Origin: Meloidogyne chitwoodi
Lineage: Eukaryota; Nematoda; Chromadorea; Rhabditida; Meloidogynidae
Direction of reading: 5' to 3'
Assembly: GCA_015183035.1 (NCBI GenBank)
Contig: JACZZP010000017.1
Coordinates: forward strand, 1,798,001 to 1,862,000
Length of the DNA stretch: 64,000 nucleotides
Positions 47,101 through 63,603 of the stretch are shown piece after piece. How positions within the stretch are numbered: the first letter of the stretch is position 1; the number at the start of each line of letters is the position of its first letter. A program made the position numbers and the translations under genes. The notes beneath the pieces are model-generated. The model ran no database searches. It was not told the origin of the DNA and was given only the letters and a program-made list of their open reading frames with translations.

Positions 47101-47684
47101 TAATAATTAAAAATTAAGTATTTATGCAACATTAAGAAAATCTCCCCCTTCTTCTTCTAATCAACAACAAAAGCAAAGTTCTTCTTCTTCTCAAATAGCA
47201 ACACCAATAATACTTTCTTCTACTAGTAATAAATGTGAAATATCAAATACAACAATGTTATCAAATACTATGAGAATACCCTCAGCTTATACTAATTTTA
47301 TTAATCCTGATGGTCCTTTACATCCACCAAGGTTTTTTTTTAATTAAAAATATTTTTATTTAATTAAATTTAAAAAGGAGAGTTCGTACAATTTACCCTT
47401 GTGAAGCAGGTTTTTTTTTATTTTTTTTTAAAATTTAATTTTTAAATTTTTAGGTCATGAAACTGAGCTCAGTTTTGAGTCGGGTATATTAAAAAATTAA
47501 ATTAAAATTATTTTTAATTTAATTTAAGGTCAAATAATAACTAATGTTTATGAAAGTAAAGAGGAAGGTTGGCTAGTTGGAACATTAAATGGTTTTTTAT
47601 TTTTTTAATTATAATTTTAATTAAATTATAGGAAAGACAGGACTTATACCGGCAAATTATGTCACTTATGTTGATAATTTTTGA
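41141..47684 (+). CDS. GRAF/oligophrenin-type RhoGAP (BAR-PH-RhoGAP-SH3)
   Basis: GRAF proteins couple membrane curvature and endocytosis to Rho/Cdc42 inactivation. The start at 41141 gives MQLKPLEFSECLTDSPFFRQ, matching the human GRAF N-terminus (PALEFSDCCLDSPHFRE). The BAR domain continues through KHLADTLSDFKLGMIG and ALERNLNLK. A PH domain begins IKQGYLYMHDP and ends at the ALSEIDCQQW helix. RhoGAP reads GINEQGIYRNCGVNSKVSKL, where the Arg of GIYR is the catalytic finger, then FLRNLPEPLM and LMSTSNLAVCFGPTLLRPRE. A Ser/Pro/Gln-rich linker with proline runs (RRPPPLPPF) follows. An SH3 domain closes the protein: RTIYPCEAGHETELSFESGQ, EEGWLVGTLNGKTGLIPANY. More than 20 exons are separated by AT-rich introns, several of which begin GTTTTTTT. 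Two tRNA-like relics and one small inverted-repeat element lie in introns. C. elegans has a single GRAF-like gene to compare. Confidence 0.92.
42659..42789. repeat. 131-bp element with perfect 16-bp terminal inverted repeats
   Basis: GTCCGCAAATTTTATC at 42659-42674 is exactly inverted at 42774-42789, inside a GRAF intron. The interior is AT-rich and non-coding. A related word pair, GTCCGCAATTT, occurs twice near 49158-49180 in the NAA25 gene. Confidence 0.7.
43163..43240 (+). other. tRNA-like relic in a GRAF intron
   Basis: A-box-like GTGGTTAAGTGGGG is followed by CCTTACCTAGGAGATTTTAAGG, a stem with an over-long loop, and GTTTCACTCTCAC, a damaged T-arm. No acceptor stem closes, so it is a pseudogene or tRNA-derived repeat, not a working tRNA. 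It shares its wording with the minus-strand relic at 50734-50806. Confidence 0.35.
46490..46560 (+). other. tRNA-Asn-like relic in a GRAF intron
   Basis: It reads TTAGCTTATTGGTAGTGC (D-arm/A-box), then a loop TTGTTAC with anticodon GTT, and GGGGTTCGAATCC (intact B-box). The D-stem has one mismatch, the anticodon stem one, and the acceptor stem does not pair, so I call a relic. Confidence 0.4.
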
Positions 47685-48352
47685 TTTAATATTTTTTAAA
47701 ATTAGAGAGACATTTAGTATATGTATTGACCCCTTTATTTAATTAATAATTTTGACCAACAATTTTATTTTTTCCCTGTTAAAAAGGCATTCCCCTCTTC
47801 TTTTTCTTCACTCTCTCCCTCTCATAAGTGCAACAACAAAAAAGTATTTTTATATAAATTAATTAGTAGTGTTTATAGGCCAACAAATTGCCCTGGTCAT
47901 GAACTGTCACTGATGACCCCCACACCGGTTTCCACCCTTTTATTTGCTAATAAATTTATTTTTCATATATATATTATACTTTGTTTTCAAGTGATATTAT
48001 TATTATATTTTAGTAGTATTAATTTGTCAATTTTAATAAAATATTTTAATTACTAAAAATATATATTTTAAAAATAGTATATTTAGATATATATTTTGTT
48101 TATTTAATTTTTAATAAATTAAAAATTGCTGAAAATTTAATTTTATTATATTTTTTAAAAGTTGATGAAAAAAAGGTCGCTCATATTTAAAACCACAAGG
48201 GATGTCTGCCCATTTGCGACTAATTTGCCGCGACTAATTGGGCTCTTTTACCCCAAACTTGTTTAAAAAATTTTTTTTTTTAATTAAATTATTTTTTTAG
48301 TTTTGTATTCAATATTTATTTTATTAATTTTAATTAACATATAAAGTTTATT
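47685..48352. other. Spacer between GRAF and NAA25 genes
   Basis: About 670 bp, AT-rich, same-strand genes on both sides. I see no gene. A few GC-richer words (GACCCCCACACCGG near 47915; GCCGCGACTAATTGGGC near 48227) stand out without a clear repeat partner. Confidence 0.45.
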
Positions 48353-51300
48353 ATGAATAACTCTACAAATCAAAAAGACGTTAACGATGATAGACCTATT
48401 GAAGATAATGATGAACGTAAATGTTTGCAACATTCTAATAATTTTGATGTTATGGAAACTTCTTTTTGTAAATTAAATGTAGACGAAAAAAGCAAGGATA
48501 TTAACAAGGTTTTTGTTTCTTTAATAATTGATTTATTTTTTTTTATTTTGGGCAGACTTGTATTAATATTAAATTTCCCTCAAAATAAAATGGATTTAAG
48601 ACTGAAAAATGGGTCCAGTGACACTAATTTTTGTTTAAAAAATTAGATTAGAATAAAATTTAGATTTTTTAAAAATTTATTCTTTAATAAGTACATAAAG
48701 TTTGAGGAAAATCTTCCCTAAAAGTTGTCGAAAAAGAGGTTTCTTTTAAAAAATGCTGTCTGTAAAAGAAGCCACCAATATTCAGCATTTGATTTACATT
48801 TGTTTTTAATTTAGAAATCTGTTCTCTTCAAACCACCAAAACCTAATAATGATGGATGGCCTCAAATTCTTCTTTATCAATTAAACTTTAATTTTTCTCC
48901 TCCAAATACTTTGACTGATACAAAATTAAAAGAAGAATTAAATTTAATATTTAAACAATTTTGTAATGTTAAAAAACCTGAAAATAATCAAAAAGAAGAA
49001 GAAATTTCAGTCAAAGATGGACATTTAATCCCACAACTTGATGGACTGCAAATTACTTGTTTGTCTCAACTTGTTGTTCAATATATGTGGGAAATTTATA
49101 GAAGAAAAGGTTTATTTTTAAATTTTTTAAATTTAATTTTCTGTTTATTTGAAAAAGTCCGCAATTTCTGTCCGCAATTTAAATAAAATTTTTTAAATCT
49201 TTAAAATAAATTTTTTTAAATTTTCAGGTCATCAACCAGAATTTTTATTACCTATTATCGCATTTTTAGAGGTTTTTTTATTTATTAAAAATAAATTTTA
49301 ATTTTTAGTGGGCAAGGAGTTTACGTTCAGACTGTACTGCTTCAATGCAAATAATGCTTTGTAGACTTTATGGTTTTTTTAATTTAAATTTTAAATAGTA
49401 AATTTATTTTTAGGTATTTTTGGTTCCGTAGATTGTATAAAAGAAATGGAAAAACAAATTCAGCTAAAATTTATTCAAAAAGACAGTCTCGCATTTCTTC
49501 GATTTTTTGTTGCTTATCAATTTGGAAGGTTTAAGGAAGCGAATATTTACTACACTGATTTAGGTTTATTTTCTTTTATTTTTTAAAGTCTGGACTTTAG
49601 GCTTTTCAGTCTTATATTTTTCAAAAATATCATCCGAGTCCTTTTTTGATAAAATTTGGGAATTATTAGTTTCCGTATACTTGAAAAATATATATAAACT
49701 TAAAAAAATGGTTCATTAAAAGATTGTTTTGTGGTGTAGTCGTTTGTGCTCTGGCTTGTGATTTTTCATATCAAGGTTCTTTTCCTTCAGCTATCCAAAC
49801 ATTATTCTTCAACATATTTAATATAATAATTTTAATTAATTAATTTTTTAGGTGTAATGTATGACATGAATGAAAGAGAGGTTTTCTTTTTTAATTTAAA
49901 TTAAATTTTATTTAATTAAATATTTTTAAGGCAAATGAATGTTTAGTAAATGCATATAGAAATAATGCTTTTAATCAAATACAACGTCTTTTTGAATTTT
50001 CTGAAAAAGCAAATAATTCAATTTTTGCTGTTGGAGCAGATATTTTAAATAGAACATTAACTGCTTGTTTTACTTCTTTTGAAGAAAAAGGAAGTGGAGG
50101 AAAGGGAGGAGATGGTTGTGGACTTTCTTCTTTTTTAATTGGAGATGAATTGACTAATCCAATAGGTTTGTTTGTTTTTATATATTTTTAAATGATTAAT
50201 AGAGAGAAATTTTTTTTAAACCTCAATCTCTAATAATAAGCTAACAAATTATTTAATAATGTCCAGCTTTATAAAATATATTATTTAAATGTCAATTTAA
50301 TTTTTTTCTAAATTTCAGATTGGGACAAACTTTCTGATAACCGTGATTTTAGTGTATGTTTTTTTTAATTAAAAAATATTAAATTAATTTTCTCACAGGT
50401 TTTTCCATCAATTATTCCAGATATTATAATTACTAAATTAGCTGAATATTCTTTTAATCAAATGGTATTTAATTTAAATAAATTTAATTTAATTTTTTAG
50501 AAACATTTTTTTATGTTTAAAAATGCTCTTTTAACTGCTATTGGTAATATTGGAAATAATTGTTTATTAGAAGATAGAATAGCTAATTTGGAATTAGTTT
50601 TGATTCAATGCCGTTCTCTTTTGGACAATGATTTTGAGGTTTTTTTCTTTTTTAAAAATGTTTTTGGGTTAGTTCTCACCCCCTGACAACAAGAAATTTA
50701 TTTTTTATATTTTTCTATTGATGAAAAAAACATTTACTCCTAAAAGGAGTCAAACCCGCGTGCCTTTTAGGTAAACATTATTTTTAACCGACTGAACCAC
50801 AGGTTTGACTTTGATTTTCTTTTCATTATCTACTAAAATACTTTTTTCTTTTTATTGCTTTCAATATAGAAAAATCAAAGAAAGCTTCCCTCATATGTTC
50901 CTCTCCCTCTACCCATGGGCCGTTCTCTCCACCCCATAATTTTATTTTTTCAAAAAAATTTTAGATTAAATTTTTTTTTTAATTTTTTAGAACGAACAAA
51001 TATTTGAAAATTATATAAATATTAAATTACAACAATTATTATTACCAACAAATAAATTAATTAATTTACCAATATTATTATTAGAAATAGCCTTAGATAT
51101 ACAAAAACAACAAAAAGAAGAAGGAAATAAAAATTTAATTTTGAAACAATCTGATAATAAAAATAATAATTTTTCAAATTGTTTAAATTATTTGGAAAAA
51201 TATTATAAAATTAATAAAGAAGAAAATTGGAATTATTATATTGAAATAATACCTAAATTGGCTATTGTTATTGAAATTTTGGCTTCAAGTTTAATTGCCT

Positions 51301-52771
51301 GTAAACTTTTGATTATTACTACTTCTACTGGTTTATTTTTTTAATTTTATTTAATTTTAAATTAATTTTTTCTTAAATTATACCAGCATTTATTTATTTT
51401 TATTTTTAAAGATAATTCTCATCAAAACAATGAAAACCCAATTAACAGTACAGAATTATTAAAAAAGAGTGATAATAAGGTAATATTAAATTAATTTAAA
51501 TTAAATAATTAATTTATTTATTTAATATTTAGTCAATTAATAATAATTCAACATTTATTAATTCTCTTCGTGCACGTGTTATTCAACCAATTGGAGGTTG
51601 TTTAAAAAGAATAAAGCTGTTTTTATCTAAAAATGTTGATATTAATAAAATGTATCAAAATGAAGATTATAATAAAAAATTAAATGAAATAATAGAGGAA
51701 ATTATACCAGAGGTGAGAAATGAGAGAATTTTTTAATTGGACAGTTCGGTGCCAAAATTTTTTTTTAATATATTTTTAATTAATAATTGAAAAGAAATAA
51801 CGGCTCTACCTTAGGACATGCGTCCCATGAAGGGACATGCGTCCCATCAGAGAATATGCGTCCCATCAAAGTATATGCGTCCCAAACATAGTACATGCGT
51901 CCCATCAAAGTATATGCGTCCCATTAGTAAAAAAAAGTATTTTTTTAATTATTTATTTTATGTTATTGCCTTGCTTAAGGGCCAACAAGCAAAATATGGA
52001 AAATAAAAATTGTCTAAAATTTTTATAAAAATTTCGAATAATTGAATGTAATCATTTAAAGTTGGTACTGAGTTCTTATTTCTTCAATTAAATGTTGAAA
52101 GATTTTGTTATAAGCCTGATTTAAGAAATTTATGCTTCGATGGTAGAATTAATTTAGTAATATTTTTCAATTTGTTTTTAGACACACAAGGCACTGTAAT
52201 AAAACATTCTAGAAGTGGACAACTTGAAGTTTTTTATTATTATTTAACCCAAATGGGAAAAGAAATTCAACCTTATGAATGTTAAAATTTTTTTATTTAT
52301 GCTCGTTGGCCCTTGAGCAAGGCATTATAATGAAAAAATTTAAATTTATCATAAAATTGTATCTTTTTTAATATATAATTTAATATACTTTGATGGGACG
52401 CATATACTAGTTTTGGGACGCATATACTTTGATGGGACGCATATACTAATTTTGGGACGCATATTCTCTGATGGGACGCATGTCCCTTGATGGGACGCAT
52501 GTCCCTTCATGGGACGCATGTCCTAAGGTAGAGCCGAAATAACTTAAACAATGGCGATGAAATGTGGCACCAAAACGTCCTCTATGTCGGCACCGAAACG
52601 TCCCAAATTTTTTTCTATAATTAAATTTTTTATTTTCTTTTAAAGCCAATTCGCCCTTCTATAAACAAATTAATGAATGAAAAAATATTAAAATGGTTAA
52701 ATAATGATATTAATTGCTCAGTTGACCAAATGAATCAAACTTGCGATTTTTTACTTGCCAAATTTTGTTAA
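48353..52771 (+). CDS. NAA25/MDM20, auxiliary subunit of the NatB N-terminal acetyltransferase
   Basis: NAA25 anchors the catalytic NAA20 to ribosomes for acetylation of Met-Asp/Glu/Asn N-termini. Recognisable family text includes GIFGSVDCIKEMEKQIQLKF, DSLAFLRFFVAYQFGRFKEA, ECLVNAYRNNAFNQIQRLFE and especially IDWDKLSDNRDFSVF (human PWEDLRDNRDLNVF). I remember the C. elegans homolog as cra-1. The N-terminus found here (MNNSTNQKDVNDDRP, then KPPKPNNDGWPQILLYQLNF) is much less conserved, and the N-terminal TPR section looks shorter than in human. The C-terminal exon after a 934-nt intron (51712-52645) reads PIRPSINKLMNEKILKWLNN and ends at 52771. That intron carries nested mobile elements. Confidence 0.82.
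49728..49795 (+). other. tRNA-His-like relic in a NAA25 intron
   Basis: GTGGTGTAGTCGTTTGTGC resembles a D-arm, then CTGGCTTGTGATTT carries a loop with anticodon GTG, and AAGGTTCTTTTCCTT is a damaged T-arm. Stems do not close, so it is a pseudogene-like remnant at best. Confidence 0.35.
50734..50806 (-). other. tRNA-like relic in a NAA25 intron, minus strand
   Basis: Read on the minus strand: GTGGTTCAGTCGGTTAAAAA (A-box-like), TTTACCTAAAAGGC, then CGGGTTTGACTCC (B-box-like). It shares GTGGTT(A/C)AGT and TTACCTA with the relic at 43163-43240, so both may derive from one tRNA or tRNA-derived repeat. Confidence 0.35.
51802..52535. mobile_element. 734-bp fold-back DNA transposon with 8-bp target duplication and subterminal repeats
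   Basis: Perfect terminal words GGCTCTACCTTAGGACATGC (left) and the inverse at the right are flanked on both sides by GAAATAAC (51794-51801 and 52536-52543), an 8-bp target duplication. Each arm, about 190-240 bp, carries five to seven spaced copies of ATGCGTCCCATCAAAG-type words, as expected for subterminal transposase sites. Inner arm sequence also pairs (GCCTTGCTTAAGGGCCAAC versus its inverse near 52310). No transposase is encoded, so it is non-autonomous. 8-bp duplications fit hAT or Merlin superfamilies; I cannot choose. Confidence 0.88.
52061..52285 (+). pseudogene. Intron-containing gene fragment carried inside the fold-back element
   Basis: Between the two arms, an open frame GTEFLFLQLNVERFCYKPDL, RNLCFD ends at a GT (52143) and resumes in frame after a TTTTTAG acceptor (52182) as DTQGTVIKHSRSGQLEVFYY, YLTQMGKEIQPYEC, then a stop at 52283-52285. 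The 39-nt intron is of local type. Codon content is unlike the surrounding A/T filler. I do not recognise the protein. The likeliest reading is a captured 3' fragment of a host gene; a real exon pair of a transposon-borne gene is the alternative. Confidence 0.5.
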
Positions 52772-53424
52772 AAAAAATTTTTTAAATGTTTTTTTATTTT
52801 TTGTTGTGTTTATTTTAATCGAATTTTTTTAATAAATTAATTCTTTAAATAATTTAAATTTATTTAAAAATTAATATACAAAAAATATCAATTTGTTACA
52901 ATTCCAACTTGTTCTGAAAAAATTTTTTTTCAAAAAAATGCAGAAAAAGTAAGAGTTTTTGGTAGTATATTCTGGCACCAAAACGTCCTTTTAATAATTA
53001 AAAAAAATAAAAAAATATTTTTCTTTTAAAAAATGTAAATAAAGGTAACATATTACAGTAAAAAATAATTATAAATATATAATTAAATTTAAAAAAAATT
53101 TTTTTAATAAAAGATTTACACCTGTTAATTAAATTAAAAGAAAAAAAAATTTTTTTATTTATAAAATATAAATAAGAATTAATTAATTATAAGATATACT
53201 TTTAATAAAATTTATTTAATAATTCAAAATAAAAAGAAAAAAGTAAAGGTAAATATTATTTTCATTTTCTTAGACTTAAAAATAAATTTTTTAAATATTT
53301 TTATTTTTTGTTGAAAGGACGTTTTGGTGCGAGAGAAAAGAAAGGCATTTCGGCAAAATTATTTTATAAATAAATATTTTTTTCAAATTTAATTAATTAA
53401 GATAAAAGAAATAAAATTTAAGGT
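52772..53424. other. Spacer with outward-facing ends of the GGACGTTT family
   Basis: GGCACCAAAACGTCC at about 52975 and GGACGTTTTGGTGCG at about 53319 are termini of the dispersed family, facing away from each other, so they belong to two different or truncated elements. The rest is A/T-rich and holds no gene that I can see. Confidence 0.5.
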
Positions 53425-55035
53425 ATGGCAGCAGAAATATTTTCAATTTTAGTCCTTTGCTTTGCTATAATTGGATTAATTTTTAATTTTATTTTAATTT
53501 ATTTGGTTATACGTTATACAATGAAAGAAATGGAAATTTATAGTAAAATACTTTTACAAACTAGTATTGTTGATATTATTTGTATTTGTTTGTTTGCTTT
53601 AGCACAACCGGTAAATTTAAAAAATACATTTGGACGCAGAGAGAGTGCCTCTGATTTTGTGCCCAAATGACAATTAATTAAATTTATAAAAATTAATTTT
53701 TATAAATTTAAAAAGGTTCACGTTTCTGATAATGGAATAGGAACAACTTGGAATTATGGACCTATACATTTTTTGCCAAATCCTTGGCAACACATCTTCC
53801 TCTCTCTTTGCAATTTTATGGGAAGATTTACAACAATGAATGTCTGTTCATTGTTTGTTTATCGTTATATTGCTGTTGTACGGTAAATAATAAATAAAAC
53901 TTGAAATACAAAAATAAACTTGAAATACAAAAATTAAACATGAAATACAAAAGAATGTTAAAATGAAATATTTTATAGTGGAATTGATGTCAAGTTTAAA
54001 CATCAATTTGTCTTAATAATTACATTAATAATACCAATTGCTTTCTTAAATATTTGTTCGTTTATATCAAACTATCCGACTTCAGAAAATGAACATTTAA
54101 CAAATAATGAGTTGGCTAAAATATTAGAATTGGATAATTATACAATTAAAAATTATGTTGTTGGGCTTAGATCAAAAGTATATTTTAAATTTTTACCAAT
54201 TTATGTGTCCAATGGAAACATTTTGCCCAGTGGACTTATAAATTTGATTTTATATTTTAATAAAAAAATAATTTATTTTTAATCAGACTAATAATCTTTC
54301 AATTTTTACTGGAAATTTTGCCTCAGCATTAACTATAATTAATTACATTATAATTATTTTTTGTGCTATAAGCATACAAATTCATGTTTATCGTCATTGC
54401 AAAGGAGTAGAAATGATTAAAATACGTCATATAAATAAACAAATGAGTATTGTTTTGATTTCTCAGGTTTATATTTTTAATTTAAAAATTAAATATTTTT
54501 AAAGGCTATTTTGCCTCTATTATCTTATCTCTCCAATTTATTCGCCAATTTGAATTTTTTATTCAATTTGCCAGGCTTATATTCATCATCAATTCTAATA
54601 TTTTTTAGTTGTAGTTTGGGGTCCTTAGTTGCAGTTTTAAATCCAATAGTAAGTTCTATGGATATTTGAAATACAAAAATAAACTTTGAAATACAAAACT
54701 AAACTTGAAATATAAAATTAAAACTTGAACTATAAAATTAAAACTTGAAATATAAAATTAAAACTTGAAATACAAAATTAAAACTTGAAATATAAAATTA
54801 AAACTTGAAATACAAAATTAAAACTTGAAATATAAAATTAAAACTTGAAATACAAAATTAAAACTTGAAAAACAAGATATACACTAACTAAAACTTAAAT
54901 TTTTTTTAGGTTACAATTTTGAGTGTAAGAAACTACAGACAAATAATTTTTCGGTGCAAAAATGCTTCAAGTATTCAACAAGTTGCGCCTGAAACTATGA
55001 TGCCAAATAAAACGATAAATGCAATTAATAGATAA
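53425..55035 (+). CDS. Nematode serpentine (chemoreceptor-type) seven-transmembrane GPCR
   Basis: Likely an odorant or peptide receptor on sensory-neuron membranes. TM1 is ILVLCFAIIGLIFNFILIYL. TM2 is LLQTSIVDIICICLFALAQP. A GPIHFLPNPWQHIFLSLCNF stretch leads into TM3 with CSLFVYRYIAVV. TM4 is FVLIITLIIPIAFLNICSFI, TM5 ALTIINYIIIIFCAISIQIH and TM6 QAILPLLSYLSNLFANLNFL. TM7 ends AVLNPIVTILSVRNYRQIIF, the Str/Srd-superfamily signature of a P in TM7 followed by YR. The tail is short. Introns lie at about 53611-53714, 53883-53979, 54177-54286, 54467-54503 and 54650-54910; the last is filled with a minisatellite. I lean to the Srd/Str superfamily without naming a subfamily. Confidence 0.85.
54663..54888. 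repeat. 20-bp minisatellite AAAACTTGAAATACAAAATT in a GPCR intron
   Basis: About 11 head-to-tail units alternate between ...GAAATACAAAATT and ...GAAATATAAAATT. A shorter run of the same unit is in an earlier intron of the same gene (53898-53960), suggesting seeding between introns. Confidence 0.9.
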
Positions 55036-55128
55036 AAATTATAACTATAAAAATACAAATTATATTTTATTTTTATATATGTATAATTAATTTAAAAAAA
55101 ATAAAAGTGAATAAACACAAAAACTCTT

Positions 55129-60817
<5,689 letters not shown>

Positions 60818-62374
60818 TCCACAAGAAAAAAGAATTTTTTTTCTAAAATTAAAAAAAATTTACATTTTGAAAATTCGACATTTTGACATATTTAAATATT
60901 TTTTTTTAATTTAAAAAAATATATTAAAAATAAAAAAAGACATAAAAATGTCCTTAACTTTTTTTTAAAAAAACACGTGATGCTCTTTAATTTTATTTTT
61001 TAACGATTTTCCCTAGACACATAAATAAAGCTCTTCTCTCCATTAAATAATAATAATGTTGCCTAAATTTTAAGGTAAATGGCAAAAAAGAAAAAAAATT
61101 AAATTAAGGGGGTAAAAAAACCTCTTTAAAAAAGAACAATGCCTGATGGAAAATAAAGCGCGTGGATGTTAAAAATTTTTTAATAAAAATTTCAAAACGG
61201 TCAATTTTCAAAATGGTCAATTTTGAAATTTCTAATATAATATTTGAATTTGTTTATAAATTTATTTTTTGTGGCCAAATACCAAATTTATTCATTAGTT
61301 GACATTTTGAAATTTTTTTAAAAAAATAACAAATATTTTAGGCATTTTTAAAATAAAAAATCTTAAAGAATAAAAAATTTATTTTTAACAAAGAAAGGAA
61401 AAAAGTCTATAATTTTCCACATTTTCTTCCTTATTTATTCTTTTATATATTTAAATATGTACTACTACTACTATTTATTTACACCTTTTTTAAAGGCTTC
61501 TTTCCTCGAGATTTTTAAGGAGATTTATTCTAAACTATTTTATTGTACAAAATGAACATTTAGTCAACTAACAGAAGGATTGACATTTTGCCAAATTATT
61601 AAAAATAATTTAAAAATTACAAAATTTGTGAAGGAAAACAAAAAGAAAAAAATTAATTTCTAAAGGGAAATTTGGTCAAAAAATTAAAAAAAAAAATTAA
61701 TTTTTGGAATTATTTTATTCCAATTATTTGAATTTGTAGAACAATAATATTACATACCTATACAAGAATTTTAATAAAAAACAATTTATTTATTTATCTC
61801 ATAAAAATTTATTTAGTTTTGGTCATTAAGCTTTAAAAATAAAAATGAGAGGAAATACATAAAAGCAAAAAAGAGAAAAGAAAGCAATCAATTTGTAAAG
61901 AAAAGGTATTATTTATTTATATGTCGCTAGAATGGCCAATGAAGCGCAATAATAAAGGCTTTTTCACAATTGCTTTATGAAGGCAATTTTTTGATAAATT
62001 CGTTGAAACCTTATAAAAATACCTCTAAATAATGGCATAAATGTGGGAAAATGGATAAAATACAAGGGAAAATAAAATAAGGTAAAAATAGAGAAAGGCA
62101 AATAACTCTATTTTACTTTGTTAGTTTAAATAGCTAAAATAGAGAGAAAACAAAATAATAGTAGTAAATATGTAGTTGTAAATAAATAAGGAAGTCGTGT
62201 CCTGGCAGCAGGCGAAAGAACAAATCCATTTGAGGGATGAGAAAATATTTAAGAGGAGAAAAAGGACTAATTTTATGGCTTTAAATATATATGTGAATGC
62301 TATATAGCTTTAAATTGTTTGAAATAAATGTGTTAAGAATTTAAATAATGGGAAAATTAAATTTTAAAATTTTT
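60818..62374. other. 1.55-kb AT-rich spacer upstream of ckk-1
   Basis: No supported gene. Short paired phrases such as AAAACGGTCAATTTTCAAAATGGTCAATTTT (here given only by position 61195-61225) repeat locally. Otherwise low-complexity A/T DNA. Confidence 0.5.
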
Positions 62375-62773
62375 AGAAAAATATTTTTAAATTTTTTTCT
62401 TGTTTCCTAAAAAAAAACTTTTAGCAAAATGTTCTCCTCGTTTTTTAATTTTCTATGTTTTAATTACTTTAAAAGTCATTTAAAAACAGATTAATACATT
62501 ATTATAAAACTACAACATTAAGAAATTAATTTATAATTATTAAATACTTTATTTCTTCAATATGATCTTAATTCCATTTATTTTATCTTACATCATTTTG
62601 GGTCTTATTCTATTCATCAATCCTTTTGGTGCCATGCTTTTTTGCCTTAAGAAGAAGAACAGATCTGAAACTTTGAAGAAGAATCCCCACAACAATGAAA
62701 CACGCAAGAATACGTCATCGTTCACGTACTATGCAAAAGAGAAAAAATGGGAATATTCGGACAAAGTAATTGA
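62375..62773. repeat. Left arm of a recent inverted duplication
   Basis: Matches 63393-63780 in reverse with only scattered differences, over both the non-coding upstream region ('atgttctcctcgttttttaa', 'aacagattaatacattatta') and the first exon of the small gene. High identity in non-coding DNA means the duplication is young. Confidence 0.9.
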
Positions 62774-62819
62774 TGATGTTCCCAGTGGTCAATTTGGCCC
62801 GTCATTGCATAAACTTTAA
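62562..62819 (+). CDS. Short membrane-anchored or secreted unknown protein, truncated duplicate
   Basis: 85 residues starting MILIPFILSYIILGLILFIN, a strong hydrophobic N-terminal segment (signal peptide or anchor). A Lys/Asn-rich basic stretch follows (CLKKKNRSETLKKNPHNNET), then FTYYAKEKKWEYSDK. At the point where the minus-strand copy splices (GACAAA then GTAATTG) this copy reads through the donor into VIDDVPSGQFGPSLHKL and stops, and the homology ends there. So it is probably a 5' gene fragment left by the inverted duplication. Not recognised; it may be expressed, since promoter-side DNA was copied too. Confidence 0.5.
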   Translation: MILIPFILSYIILGLILFINPFGAMLFCLKKKNRSETLKKNPHNNETRKNTSSFTYYAKEKKWEYSDKVIDDVPSGQFGPSLHKL

Positions 62820-62898
62820 TAAAAAATTATTAAACTTTAATTTTTTAATAAAAATTCTTTACTTCTTTCCGGCTCAACTTCCAAAACGGCAGATAAGA

Positions 62899-63603
62899 TT
62901 ACCGTAGCAATGCAACTCCTCCACTAGCATCATCTTTTGGAATTTCTGCCTAAATATAAAAAAGTATGAATTAAATAAATTTTGCTTATACAGGCACGAA
63001 GTGTACATATAAGTGGTTCTTGATTGTTCCAAGTCCTTGCTTATAAAGTTGCTGACCGCCTTCTAGCAACAAGCACAGATTCACGCATCACTAGCCCTGC
63101 ATTACCAGTCACAGTGACCAATGCTTTCCCAGCCAATTCATCACATTTGTGAACTTCCACGTATATAACACATCCTTCTTAAGTTTTTAAACTTTAAATT
63201 TAACAATTAAAAAAATAACTAACTTTCTTTACGATCATCCACAGTGAGAATGGACAATTCCCACGTCGAGTCCTATAATTTTGAAACAATTTTCATCTGA
63301 TTCATCTTCAGTTGGTTCATCAAGCTTAAATCTTAACGATTTGTGAACAGCATCATGCTGAAAGTAAATAATTAATTAAAAATAATTTAGTTTCAATTAC
63401 TTTGTCCGAACATTCCCATTTTTTCTCTTTTGCATAGTACGTGAAAGATGACGTATTCTTGCGTGTTCCATTTTTGTTGGGATTCTTCTTCAAAGTTCCA
63501 GATTTGTTCTTCTTCTTAAGGCAAAAAAGCATAGCACCAAAAGTATTGTTGAATAGAATAACACCCAAAATGACGTAAGATAAAATAAATGGAATTAAAT
63601 CAT
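62899..63603 (-). pseudogene. Longer copy of the same unknown gene, with start-codon frameshift
   Basis: The minus strand keeps more exons: the basic N-terminal exon (63603-63403) ending WECSDK at a GTAATTG donor, then HDAVHKSLRFKLDEPTEDES (from about 63359), DSTWELSILTVDDRKE (about 63272-63224), GCVIYVEVHKCDELAGKALV with TVTGNAGLVMRESVLV (to about 63065), then GGQQLYKQGLGTIKNHLYVH and AEIPKDDASGGVALLR with a stop at 62899-62901. Relative to the + copy one base is missing after the original ATG (ATGATTTAA instead of ATGATCTTAA), so translation from it stops at once; an internal Met at 63568 could substitute but would shorten the hydrophobic segment. Another frame change occurs between ESVLV and GGQQL. 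It is therefore either a decaying gene or one with an unusual start. Family not recognised. Confidence 0.5.

Larger units (their letters stand above)
51739..52603. mobile_element. Degenerate GGACGTTTCGGTGCC-ended element, split by a younger insertion
   Basis: Left end GGACAGTTCGGTGCC (51739-51753) and right end GGCACCGAAACGTCC (52589-52603) are inverted copies of the family terminus. The hAT/Merlin-like element at 51802-52535 lies wholly between them, so this looks like an older element that received a later insertion. A further end-like word GGCACCAAAACGTCC sits at 52566-52580. Confidence 0.5.

Noticed and set aside
51818..52028. Open frames with repeated MRP-I and HASHQ text on both strands
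   Set aside because: They are translations of the ATGCGTCCC subterminal repeats in the arms of the fold-back element, not genes.
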